Assembly: GCA_028673005.1 (NCBI GenBank)
Contig: CM054113.1
Span: forward strand, 209,117,504-209,181,503
Reading direction: 5' to 3'
DNA from: Tanypteryx hageni
Lineage: Eukaryota > Arthropoda > Insecta > Odonata > Petaluridae
Length of the DNA: 64,000 nt
The notes beneath the pieces were generated by a model, which searched no databases, was not told where the DNA came from, and saw only the letters and a list, made by a program, of their open reading frames with translations. Shown here in pieces: positions 11,651-22,000 of this stretch. The position numbers and the translations under genes are program-made. Numbering within the stretch: position 1 is the stretch's first letter; every line of letters begins with the position of its first letter.

Positions 11651-11925
11651 ATAAACTCAAATCATAGCCATCTGATATTGGATATAGCCACAAAGCTCCA
11701 ACGATTAAAAAAATAAAAAGGAGCGTTACTAAGACGTAACTAAGCGTCAATTGTTAATAATAGTCTTCGGTAGGTGGCAGCTAAAATATTTAGTTTTTAA
11801 GATATCTCTTAAACAAAGCATTATATGGGAAAATGTTTCCAAGGTTGTAGAAAATTAAATTTCTTACAACTTTTATTCCAATACATCTTTACTTATATCA
11901 AATATTAAAGCAAACATGTCAAAAT

Positions 11926-12191
11926 AACGGATGTGACAAACGTAAACACCCACTTCCGATTAACCGATTTTTACCAAAAACTAATCAATTCTTCTGACTT
12001 TCATAAAAATATAAAATATAAAATTAATAGTAGCACCCACAAAAAAGCTGTCATACACACACAGACATAATCGAGAAAATGGTCAAAACGTGTTCAACGG
12101 ACCTCAAAATGTGTATTTCCGTTGAAATCTCGAAATCGAATATTTTCATGAAAACAATACTTTCCCCTATACAACGTATGGAGCAAGTAAA
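11926..12191 (+). repeat. 266-bp repeat, copy 1 of a tandem pair
   Basis: Starts AACGGATGTGACAAACGTAA and ends just before a second AACGGATGTGAC at 12192. Blocks shared with the next copy are TAAACACCCACTTCCG, CGATTTTTACCAAAAAC, ACATAATCGAGAAAATGGTC or ACATCATCGAGAAAATTGTC, and ATGAAAACAATACTTTC. Non-coding and unclassified. Confidence 0.75.
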
Positions 12192-12753
12192 AACGGATGT
12201 GACAAAAGTAAACACCCACTTCCGGTTGAGCGATTTTTACCAAAAACGAATCAGCACATCTTCCTTTAACAAAAACTTGAAATATAAAATTTCACGTTGA
12301 TCTGATTAATATTTTTTGAGTTAGAGCGCCCACAAAATCCCGATCACAGGCATACACACCCACAGACATCATCGAGAAAATTGTCGAAACGTGTTCAGGG
12401 GACCTTGAAACATGTATTCCCGTTGAAATCTCGAATCGATTTTTTTCATGAAAACAATACTTTCTCTAAACAGTAGACTCTCGATTAATCGAGATCGACT
12501 TAACCGGGATGCGGATTAACCGGAATGTCAAAAAAACGTATATACGAAAATAATTTGGATTACGAGAAGGCGGCCGCTAAAACTACGATGTGACAGTAAC
12601 AGAAACCAAGATCACGGGTGATATGCAGGGTGGAAGAATGAAGAGAGGGAGGAATACATAGTAACGAGATACATACGTAGTTTCTGCTACTATTTGTGTG
12701 TTAGAGATACATATTATCACATTGTATGTATTTCACATATAAAAATATCACGC

Positions 12754-12762
12754 AGATGGCGC
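12754..12762 (+). promoter_or_regulatory. Possible CTCF-like site (AGATGGCGC) inside the Tigger element
   Basis: A second occurrence of the nonamer found at 8621, here in the 5' untranslated part of the transposon. If bound, it would be a transposon-borne insulator-type motif; motif evidence only. Confidence 0.2.
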
Positions 12763-12899
12763 GTGAAAACACTACCTTTCTCTCACCGAGCGGATCATGA
12801 TATTTTGTTCAATTGTCCACTTTATTTTTGTGCGTCGTAGCGGGTGCATGCGTTATTTCGTTCTTGTTAATTTGAAAGTTGAATAATCCTTACGTGATC

Positions 12900-14165
12900 A
12901 TGTCTAAACATAAAAGAGTTGTTCTTTCTGTAGAACAAAAACTTAACATAATTAAAAAATTTGAAAAAGGTGTGACGGTGAAGTCGTTAATGAACAAATA
13001 CAATGTTGAAGGCCAAACAGCGAAAAACAAAAATAAGTCGAGTTTGCTGATAGCGCAAGTGGTATGTCAAGCCGGAAAACGATGAAAACGTCCACCTACG
13101 ATGATCTGGCGAAAGCAATGGTTTTTTGGTTCAACCAACAGATGGCTGAGGGAATCCCGGTTTCGGGTGCTGTTTTTGCAATGAAAGCGAAGTATTTTTT
13201 CGATGAATTGAAATTAAAAGGGGAGTTTAAAGCATCTTCTGGATGACTGACGAGATTTAAGCCAAGACACGGGATTCGTCAGATTGCTATCCAAGGTGAA
13301 AATCTTAGCTGTGATGAGCCGCCGGCTGAGGAATTTAAGTCTCAATTTCAGCATTTTGTCGATAATGAAGGCTCCACGTCGGAACAAATCTATAATGCTG
13401 ATGAAACTGATTTATATTGGAAGTGTTTTACTCTTAGGAAATGCCCCTAGTCACCCGAATAAAGAGATTTTAAAATTCGAAGATGGAAATGTATTTGTTA
13501 AGTACTTACCTTCGAATGTGTCAGTTTTGATCTAGCCTATGGATCAAGGAGTGATACAAAATATGAAAACAATTTATCAAAGAAATTTACTGCTTAAGTT
13601 CATAAAGAATTTGGTGATGATTTACTGTTGTTCTGGAAAAAAACTTCCAGTGTTGGACGCTATTTATAAAATTGGTGCTGTTTGGAAATCTGAAAAAAGC
13701 TCAACTTGAAAAGAATCATAGCGAAAACTTATACCGGGAAACAACGAGGAAAATCTTGGTTTTGACGACAGTTTTAATGAAACGGTACCTGAAGTATTAC
13801 GTAATTTACACAGCATAGGTGAATGTGCGAAGATGAGGAAGCTGTGCGCGAGAGGTTAAATGCAGACCAAAATTAGGCCGGTCATGTAGTATTAAATGAC
13901 GAAGAAATCGTGCAACGTATTACTACCGAAGGTGAACCAACAGCCACCGATGATTTGGACCAGGAAGAAGACAACCTTATACTAGAGCAAAGGATCAGTC
14001 ACAGCGCTGCTTTAACTCACACTGAAACTCTTGCTTGATTATTTGGAGCAACAGCAAGACAGCACCCTTGTTGGGAAACTAATGCTGAGAAATCTGTGCA
14101 GCACCATTTGCCGAAAGGTGAATGAAGGGAAAAAGCAAACTTCTTTGCTTTCTTATTTCAAATAA
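12900..14165 (+). pseudogene. Tigger (pogo) transposase pseudogene, CENP-B/Jerky-like
   Basis: Begins ATG at 12900 with MSKHKRVVLSVEQKLNIIKK, a CENP-B N-terminal helix-turn-helix of the Psq type, followed by FEKGVTVKSLMNKYNVEGQT. A frameshift near 13020 precedes the second DNA-binding (CENP-B HTH) part, MKTSTYDDLAKAMVFWFNQQ ... GIPVSGAVFAMKAKYF ... FKASSG. A stop follows at about 13244, and the sequence resumes in another frame as RHGIRQIAIQGENLSCDEP. The DDE domain starts with IYNADETDLYWK (first Asp) at about 13390. It is then internally deleted and resumes at VLLLGNAPSHPN, where a Gly stands in place of the Asp usual in this motif, then FVKYLPSNVSVLI and, after a stop, PMDQGVIQNMKTIYQRNLLL. 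The C-terminus ends TSLLSYFK before TAA at 14163. There are multiple frameshifts, stops and a deletion in the catalytic region: certainly inactive. Confidence 0.88.
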
Positions 14166-14380
14166 ATAAAGTAAGTTCGTATGTACATTTTTTCGATTCG
14201 ATTTTTTTTGGTACGATTTTTTTCTAAATTTTTTGAATTTTTATGTACATTTCATATGGATGGTGGATTAACCGGGATTTTCATTATCCGGGATTTATTT
14301 CTTACCATCCCGGATAATCGAGAGTCTACTGTACATCGTATATGGAGAAAGTAATAAACGCAATATTTAATGCCAATTTC

Positions 14381-14460
14381 GTATGTTGACCCGGAGAATT
14401 TTTCTCTCGCCCGGAGACAAGTCGGTTTCACCAGGAGACTCCGGGTGAAACCCGGAGATA
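14381..14460. repeat. CCGGAGA-rich patch with two mutually exclusive hairpins
   Basis: Three CCCGGAGA words occur in 70 bp. GGTTTCACC (14424-14432) can pair with GGTGAAACC (14444-14452). Alternatively CTCCGGGT (14439-14446) pairs with ACCCGGAG (14450-14457). The two stems overlap and cannot form together. Confidence 0.5.
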
Positions 14461-14520
14461 GATAGATAATCGTCTTTATTCGGGCGAAATTTAGACCATA
14501 AGGTCCATTCTTACATTTAA
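14457..14520 (-). mobile_element. Possible 3' tail of a non-LTR retroposon
   Basis: Read on the minus strand the segment ends ...CCCGAATAAAGACGATTATC followed by short TATC repeats. That form is typical of LINE or SINE 3' ends, an AATAAA-containing tail with a short tandem repeat. No reverse-transcriptase coding is found at higher coordinates, so at most a severely 5'-truncated copy is present. Confidence 0.35.
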
Positions 14521-15392
14521 CCCTGGTAGCAAACGACTTCCTCTCTGAGAATATCTCGAGATATTAAATTAGAAATACACACGTAAAGCCCAACGTTAAA
14601 CGAGATCCATCCGAGGACGAATCCTAAGCCGTTATTAAAATAAATCGGGTCACCAATAGAAATTGACTTTCCTGGGCACCATTCGCTCGCGCGCGGGAAA
14701 AACCGAATACAAGCGCCCTTGTACACGTCCTAAACCGGCATTTTGAAGAAACGAGGAGACATAAATTGCTGTGATTAATGACCCGTTCAAAGAGCGAAAT
14801 TATTTTTAAGTTTTTTTCTCCATACCACGCGGGAGGAATCCGACTATCGTTCTTCTGTTGCGGTTTCGCGAGGAATGGCGCCCCAAAACGCAAACGCTCA
14901 ACGGGACTTTCGTGAATGGAGTCTAAACTCTTTTATTCTTCTCAAGGCGTGTGCAACTATTTCATCCAAAATAAACAACAAAAAAGGGAGCGAGAGAGAG
15001 AGGAGAGAGATTCCGGGAATGAGCTACAGATTACTTAGTGATTCCCACGAGATTTTCTCCAGAAATGAGATAAGCATCTCCTGAAAAGACCGAGCCAATC
15101 CGCGCCGACACACACTCGGCTGAATCAGGATCATTTTAACTCGAATTATTATCAAGAATTAGCGATGTATATTAGCAACGGAGGATGCCGTAATCCTGAC
15201 CTAATGAGAAGTGAACGAAGCGCTGTCGAGCACGAAAATAATCTCCAAATAACTGCCACGAATATTTATCGCGAAGACAGATTAATAAGGGCAAGAAAAA
15301 TGTGGCTACGCGGAAGATAAATGAATCAAAATGTATAAGTTTGCTGATAAAATCAGTGCGTAAATTACCCACTTAACCTTCTGTAGCTGCAA
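14521..15392. other. Intergenic, nothing recognised
   Basis: Moderately GC-rich, with a short GAGAGAGA run near 14990. No coding similarity recognised. Confidence 0.4.
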
Positions 15393-15696
15393 TCATATAT
15401 ATATATATAAGGATTAATAATATACGATTTTAAAAGTTTGCAACGCGAGATCTCCGACTCTACTAGGCCGATTTTCACGAAACTTTCACTGAAAGATTAA
15501 GCGGAATCTCGAAGAGATTTTAGGCTTAATTTTATTCTTCTAACGTAAGCCGTTTCATAGATATGGCGATTTTTCCGCGAACACCCATTTTCCTACGCTA
15601 CTTTATGACGTTCGGCGGGCGGTGGGAGGGGTGAGTGAAAGAGGGGCGGTTGCAATCCCGAATCGAACCCAGGCAACGCCGGGTCACACAGCTAGT
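15393..15696 (+). mobile_element. Non-autonomous Helitron, 304 bp
   Basis: Begins TC at 15393 (preceded by A) in a TA-rich start and ends CTAGT at 15692-15696 (followed by T). This is the TC...CTRRT structure with A|T insertion preference known for Helitrons. A hairpin sits 8 bases before the end: ACCCAGGC pairs with GCCGGGT, with one bulged A and loop AAC (15668-15684). No Rep/helicase coding. There are no terminal inverted repeats or target duplication, as expected for rolling-circle elements. Confidence 0.75.
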
Positions 15697-18077
15697 TATG
15701 ATATATTAGGATTCTTGGATGTAAACAGGAAAATTTGCTCTGGGAACCGATTACAATTATTTCACGCTCCGAGCGAAAGACAAAATTTTCGGGCATGAAA
15801 CGAATACTTCACTCATTGTCCCAATTTCGAATGGAAAATTCGGAATGCCGTATTTGTTAGAGGGTTCTAAGCGATAGCCGATGAAAACCGAAGGAAAGGT
15901 TCAACAATTGCAGACATTGACCTGGATCTCGTCCAGCCAAAGGTCAATGCGTGTCTCTATTAATGGCTTGTTAAATAAATGGGTTAAATTAATAATAGAG
16001 CCATTCATGCGCGTTAAGTACCCTTCGGCTAATTAATACATGCGTTCGACTGCGCCGGTGTCATTAATATAGCATACATACAGTTTGAATTATAATTAAC
16101 CAAATGAATGATTTGTAAATAGATATTCCAGTGATTTCCCTATGAAAATGTTTGTCGATTATAGTGACATTTACAAACTTATTACATCTGTTCACTTATT
16201 TAAACGACTTATTTAGGAAAGCATATTACTTAAACTACACTTGCCGCATCAGATAAAAAACGCATATGTACGTGCAAAAAATAGGTTAACTTTCAAAATA
16301 TGAAAATGCGATCAGGAAAACATTTCAAAAGCTGTTAAAGAAAGAGCAAGTTTCGAGGAAGACATTTATTTAGCACCTGGACCGGTCATAGATTTCGAAT
16401 ATCTGTGCAGAAGTTTTTCTTATGCAAGTCCAAATTAGCACAATGGAAAACCATAATTACATCACGTAAACCAAAGAAATCTCCAACTTTACAGTTTCTT
16501 ACATTACTATATCTACGAATTCATACTTTGTATCGATACCCCGAAACGAGAAGCTAAATTCGGTGATGCATCCTCCGACTGTTAATTACGGTGAAGCAGC
16601 ATAAATCTAAATAAAAATCATCGCACGCTGAAAATTTATTGGAGTACAAAAGATACATAAAGACGGTTGAGTGGAGTTGCTCTTGTTTTCTTAAGTGGGA
16701 ACAGTCGTTAATTACTTCCCGTAAAAAAGTTTTTTAATAAGTTATTTTTTTCCGGTTTGCGCACCTCTCTCTTCACGGATGGACGAATGTGATATGATAG
16801 CTTTAAGGATCTCATTGGGCGAGTTGATTACGCACAAGATAGAAAAACTTAAGGAAATGAGTGCTGTTTTTTAGAGCGAAAGATATTTTTTAAATAACAG
16901 CGCTGGCGGAAACCGCGGGAAAATATAAAAATCATCGCCATTCGGTCACGGTGACGCCATGAGGCTTCGCCATTCACTCCTGCATAGGCACCTCCTCGAG
17001 AAGAATCGACTTCCAGACGCCGAATCGTTTCCACGCGAGACGGGTTTTCGGAGGTCCCAAATCGAAGGAGAATCTGGTCTTTCGCTCTCGGGTGAAAACG
17101 GCCGAGGTGCTCTCGCGCCGTGTGTGTTCCTCGCGTCCAAGTTTCGGAGATGGATTGAGCGACATTCTGACCTCGATAGTCCGTCCTTTCGCGCGGCTTT
17201 ATTGAGCTTCCAGATTTCTAAAAGAAATGGAGTTTTAAACGGGCAATTTTAAAAAAATTGCTCGCGTCGCAAAAATACGCTGACCGACTTGATGGTTTTG
17301 CCCAGACGATAAACGACCACCATAAAAACCAAGCATATGGGGCTCACGAATAGTGATTTTCCGATGGGTTTATAGTTACGAGGAAATGATGAGTTGGCAC
17401 AGAACAAGAAAATACGAAGAACTACAAAAATGAAGTCAATAGGAAAAAGATTACTCGCATGAGATTGCGGAATAAGACAGTAAATTTCTTTGGTTATAGC
17501 AAATGCTTTTTTCGCTGTTTATAAACTTCTTCCCGTACTTACGCGAACATTCAACTGACATCTTTACGAAGATGTTTGACAAGCACCGGCCGAAGTATTC
17601 TAACCCGTCAGGATGATGATTATATGAGAGAGAATCGTAATAAATTAGTGCATAGAAATAAATTTCTTGGAAGAATCAGCGATTGGTGAATGACCACTGA
17701 AGACGTCCATGCTGAGGAAATTCACTCGACCGATTTATAACAATGAAAGTCACCTAAATGAGCGACTCGATAAAATCCATCAGCTGACCTACATAATTCA
17801 TTTTTACATTTCAAACATTCTTCACTATCAAAAAAAGCAGCTCACTTTTAGGTTTCAAAATCCTTTGATGCAAAAAAGGCGACAACGAGCGCACTAGAGG
17901 CTGTTCGATACCAAGAAACAAGCGAACCTCGCAATGACAACCTGTTGCCGCCGGGCGATTATTTCCATTGAAACGAACAACAATGGCAGAGGTTTATTAG
18001 CGAATTGACATTAGGAGAAGAAAAATGACATTCCACGAACTTTCATATGACACCCTTCAACGCTCTTGACTCTGTAA
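15697..18077. other. Intergenic, no gene recognised
   Basis: Includes an AT-rich region with several homeodomain-like TAATTAAT words (about 15960-16075) and a CpG-rich patch at about 16910-17210. Short frames in the CpG-rich patch overlap on both strands and look non-coding. Nothing else recognised. Confidence 0.4.
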
Positions 18078-18838
18078 ACAGAGAGGAGTGATGGAGGGAG
18101 AGGGGGGATAGAAGGGAAAGGAGGGAGAGGAAGGAGTGATGGAGGGAGAGGGGGGATAGAAGGGAAAGGAGGGAGAGGAAGGAGAGAAGGAGGGAGAGGA
18201 GGGAGAGAAGGAGGGAAAGAAGGAGGGAGAGAAGGAGGGAAAGAAGGAGGGAGAGAAGGAGGGAGAGAAGGAGGGAGAGGAGGGACAGGCGGAGGGAGAG
18301 AAGAAGGGAGAGGAGGGAGAGAAGGAGGGAGAGGAGGGAGAGAAGGAGGGAGAGGAGGGAGGAGAGGAGGGAGGAGAGGAGGGAGGAGAGGAGGGAGAGG
18401 AGGAGGGAGAGGAGGAGGGAGAAAAGGAGGGAGAGAAGGAGGAGGGAGAGAAGGAGGAGGGAGAGAAGGAGGAGGGAGAGAAGGAGGAGGGAGAGAAGGA
18501 GGAGGGAGAAAAGGAGGAGGGAGAAAAGGAGGAGGGAGAAAAGGAGGAGGGAGAAAAGGAGGAGGGAGAGAAGGAGGGAGAGAAGGAGGGAGAGAAGGAG
18601 GAGGGAGAGAAGGAGGAGGGAGAGAAGGAGGAGGGAGAGAAGGAGGAGGGAGAGAAGGAGGAGGGAGAGAAGGAGGAGGGAGAGGAGGAGGGAGAGAAGG
18701 AGGAGGGAGAGGAGGAGGGAGAGAAGTAGGAAGGAGAGGAGGAGGGAGAGAAGAAAGATGGAGAGGAGTGATGGAGGAGGGAGAGAAGGAGGGAGGAGAG
18801 GAGGGAGAGGATAGGAGGGAGAGAAAGAGAGAGAAAAG
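18078..18838 (+). repeat. Long purine satellite-like tract, about 760 bp
   Basis: Plus strand nearly all A/G, built from 9- to 15-base variants such as GGAGGGAGAGAA and GGAGGAGGGAGAGAA, with local higher-order copies (for example the duplicated segment near 18088-18180). Minus-strand frames give long Leu/Ser/Pro strings and are artefacts. Such mirror-rich purine sequence can form triplex or G-rich structures. Confidence 0.9.
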
Positions 18839-18889
18839 TGCCGCTGCGGGTTGGCAGGAATCGACCCCAAACGCCCATTCCGTCGCCCC

Positions 18890-19010
18890 CGTTCCACTCC
18901 TCTTCCTTCATTCCCTCATTCCGATCTCCCCTCTCCCACACGCACACTCTCTCTCCCTCTACCATTCCTACCTGTCCGCCCGCCTGCTTCTCTTCTCCCT
19001 CTCTCCTGCA
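18890..19010 (+). repeat. Pyrimidine-rich tract downstream of the purine tract
   Basis: C/T-rich on the plus strand (CCGTTCCACTCCTCTTCC ... CTCTCTCCCTCTACC ... CTTCTCTTCTCCCTCTCTCC), only about 50 bp after the preceding purine tract and therefore partly complementary to it. Confidence 0.65.
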
Positions 19011-22000
19011 AAGACTGGCTCAGGTGAGACAGGCTTTTTTCGAGCGAACCGATCTCCTTCCTTCGCCGACTCGATTCACACCGCCCCCTCTCCCCCTCCC
19101 CACACCCCGCAACATGGAGCAGTTTGTCGCGGGCAGAGCAAGCGACAGGAGGTTTTCCCCCCTCTCTAAAAATCTTTAAAATATGCCCTTTCGGCGCATT
19201 TATTATTTTTCGTCTCGTTTCGCAACGAGTTTGCGTAAACAAATCCAAAGTGCAGGAGTTTTCACCGAACTATTTACGTGATCCAAGGCAACCGGCCGGG
19301 AACGAAAAATATACACAAGTGTAAAACAAAATGAACTCTTGGGCGGTTTAACGTTCACGATTAGACAAATTGGCGATTGGTCGTGGCATCGAAACGACTC
19401 TCCGAGGCTCGTTCGCGGGGAAAAGAACCTCAAAACACACTCCGAGAAGACCCAAAAAAACTTTTCCGACCGAAAAAACACGCAAAAGTGAGGCACGGTG
19501 GTTCTCTTTCGACTCGGCTAAGCAAGCAGCGATGCATTGCCGCAGATCAAACAACGATACCCGTCCTTCGCGGTTTTCTCTGGATTTCTACGAGGCGGCG
19601 GGTTCTTTTTACGAGATGAAAGCGAGGCAGGATTAGATGTTATCTCTTTCTCTCTCGGTAGGTGCAAGGAAATGGAATGCTAGGAAGGGGGAGGTCATTA
19701 AGAAGATAATTGGGAAATCCGTCGGATGAAAAGAAAAAATGAAACTTTTTTCGCTAAGCGAAGCGTGTCCGAAGAAAGCGCAAGCCTCTCTTCAGATCGT
19801 CTCCTTCCTTTCACCGCCTTCGAATACGCGGAGACTAATTCGAAGAATTAAATTATTAAGGGCGGATTAGAAGACTTCTTCGACCGCAGACGTTTTCTCT
19901 CTTCTTTTTTATAATCCAAAAGAAACTCGACATGTGGAATACCAGATGAATACCATTAACACATTTACGTTTCAGGGACAAAGGCGTAACTTCGCGATGT
20001 TGCATAATTGAGAAAGCAAAAACGCAACTTTTTTAAAATTCTGCGCCAAAATTAGTTTTATTTGCTTTGCCTACATTTATTCCATTACGGGTTGGGCGTT
20101 ACTTCGCAGCTTACGATATGTACATTAAGTAAACACTTGCCGATATCTACCAAGTTTTCGGCAAATTACAGTAACAAGTTTGAGTGCTATACAATTCACG
20201 TCGAAACCGAAGGCATGGCCAATTTCCCCGTGCTCGCCAAATTTGTGTCATTCGCTCTTAACGGTGTCGGAATAGCGGGAAGATGAAAAATTTCGCTAAC
20301 GTGACGTCATCAAAAGTTACACGGATCGATCGTGAATTACAATCCAAAACCTACGATCCGTGGACTTTTTGAACAAACGTGAAAACCGTCAAAAACACGG
20401 GATTACCCTTCGAACCCCCTTCGAATTTCTCACGACCGATTTTAGGCAAAAGAAATAACCGAAAACAAACCGAGAAAATTGTCGCTTAGCTCGAAACTAC
20501 AGGGTCAGACATCTAAAAACGAATGCCCCTTAGGTTCGGTACCTAAAGAGTCGTCGTGATGACGTGGTGAAAAATCCAAGCTCGCCCTACTAATACTCGC
20601 ATCGTAAAAGGAAAAAAAGGTCGGAAACGAGAGAGAGAGAGAGAGAGACGGTATGTTGGAAAGTCGGATGAAAGGACCCCGGTGCGAGGAGGGAAGCTGT
20701 TGTGTGCGTGAGTCTGGGAGTTGTAGCGCCGGTATTTGAAAGATCTCCCGATCCGACCCCTGAGGAGGTAGAAAGGGGAGCGGAGAAAGGAGGGAGTGGA
20801 GGAACCTCTCGCATTCTCGCCAAGGCTCTCCGTCTCTCTTTCACTCTGAATGGCTGACCACATAACATCGGTAAGGACGCTGTTGAAACACGGCATGCTC
20901 TTATCTATGCCACGGACACGAATTAAATGAACGAAATGTAACGCAACAACAAATTGAGCATCGTAATGCGGGCGAAAAACCTTCCTCGACCAATGACATT
21001 GAATTTACGAGAGGGATAAATATGCGAATGATAAAGCATTAACGATAAATAGGTATGAGGGAGGAAGAGGGATAAAACAGAAGATGGAAACTTTTATGAA
21101 TCCTCCTAACAATAAGTCTATGCAAACTCCATCTGCAACTGACCCAGGAGAAGGTGAAGAATACTTGAGAGGGAGGAAGGAGGAATAGATGTGAGAGAGA
21201 AAAGGAGGGAAAGCGGGGAAAAATGAGGAGAGTAGGAGGCGGACGGGAGAAAGAGAGGGAATGGAGAGGAGAGGGAATTGGGGGGAGGGAACGGGGAGGA
21301 GGGGAGATGGACCGTTAGGGTTTGGTGATCCCCCTGGGGCGCCTAACCGGGCGTTCCTCAAAGGTGGAGTTGGAGGGAGGAGGTGGGAGGGCAAGGAAAG
21401 ATGCGCCCAGGAGGAGTGGCGGTGCTCGAGGAGGGAGGAGTAGAGAGAGAGAAACAACCTGCCACCGCCACCTGATTCAGATCGGCCGAATAAATTCCAT
21501 GTGATTAAACGCTACGAAATATTGGCAAAGCAAATACGACCAGTTGCATCGATTCCGTTGGGCGAGGAGGAGGAACGCGGAAAATGGCTTATTCGACCTT
21601 ACGTTTCGTTGCGGGTAAAAAGAACGGCGCATTTTTTCGTTTCATTCGCAAATGTTGGAAGAGAGCACCAGGGAAGCCATCCGTCTGCATGCAATAAAAT
21701 AACGCATCTTTCAACTGTTTTGAGAACGGCATGGTACATACTTTAAACCGAATTAATCTTAAAATAAAAGTATTAGATTTGCATTGCGTAAATATAAATT
21801 CTACTTGTGTAATTCAGCGTCGTTTATTAATTATTACGCTCTAGCTTCTGCATCTCTGACTCAATCGTCTTGTTTTTCGAAAACCCAAGTAAACAGGGTG
21901 AAAACATTTGACGTACAATTAGCGTTGGCGTTAAGTAAATTAAAACAAGAAAATTACAAATAATATCCACACTTCCGAGTTTACTCTATCGTCTGCTATC

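Larger units (their letters stand above)
12471..14331 (+). mobile_element. Tigger/pogo DNA transposon, 1.86 kb, both ends present
   Basis: Terminal inverted repeats share CAGTAGACTCTCGATTA: the left end at 12471 and, in reverse complement, the right end finishing at 14331. Subterminal blocks also correspond (TTAACCGGGATGCGG on the left, GGATTAACCGGGATTTTC on the right). TA follows the right end (14332-14333). On the left the expected TA reads AA (12469-12470), one substitution. The element carries a decayed CENP-B/Jerky-like transposase gene (12900-14165) in plus orientation. It sits inside copy 2 of a 266-bp repeat and is therefore younger than that duplication. Confidence 0.88.
12192..14360 (+). 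repeat. 266-bp repeat, copy 2, split by the Tigger insertion
   Basis: The second copy runs from 12192 to 12470, is interrupted by the Tigger element, and resumes at 14332 with TACATCGTATATGGAGAAAG. That matches the copy-1 sequence TACAACGTATGGAGCAAG at the equivalent point. Comparison with copy 1 gives the pre-insertion site CTATACA, so the transposon entered at a TA. Confidence 0.75.

Noticed and set aside
18078..18838. Possible CRISPR-like or regularly spaced array
   Set aside because: Units are contiguous simple repeats without unique spacers, in a eukaryotic context.
18043..18965. Long minus-strand Leu/Ser/Pro reading frames of 284 and 302 codons
   Set aside because: They translate a purine minisatellite in two frames at once; the composition follows directly from the repeat and no domain is present.
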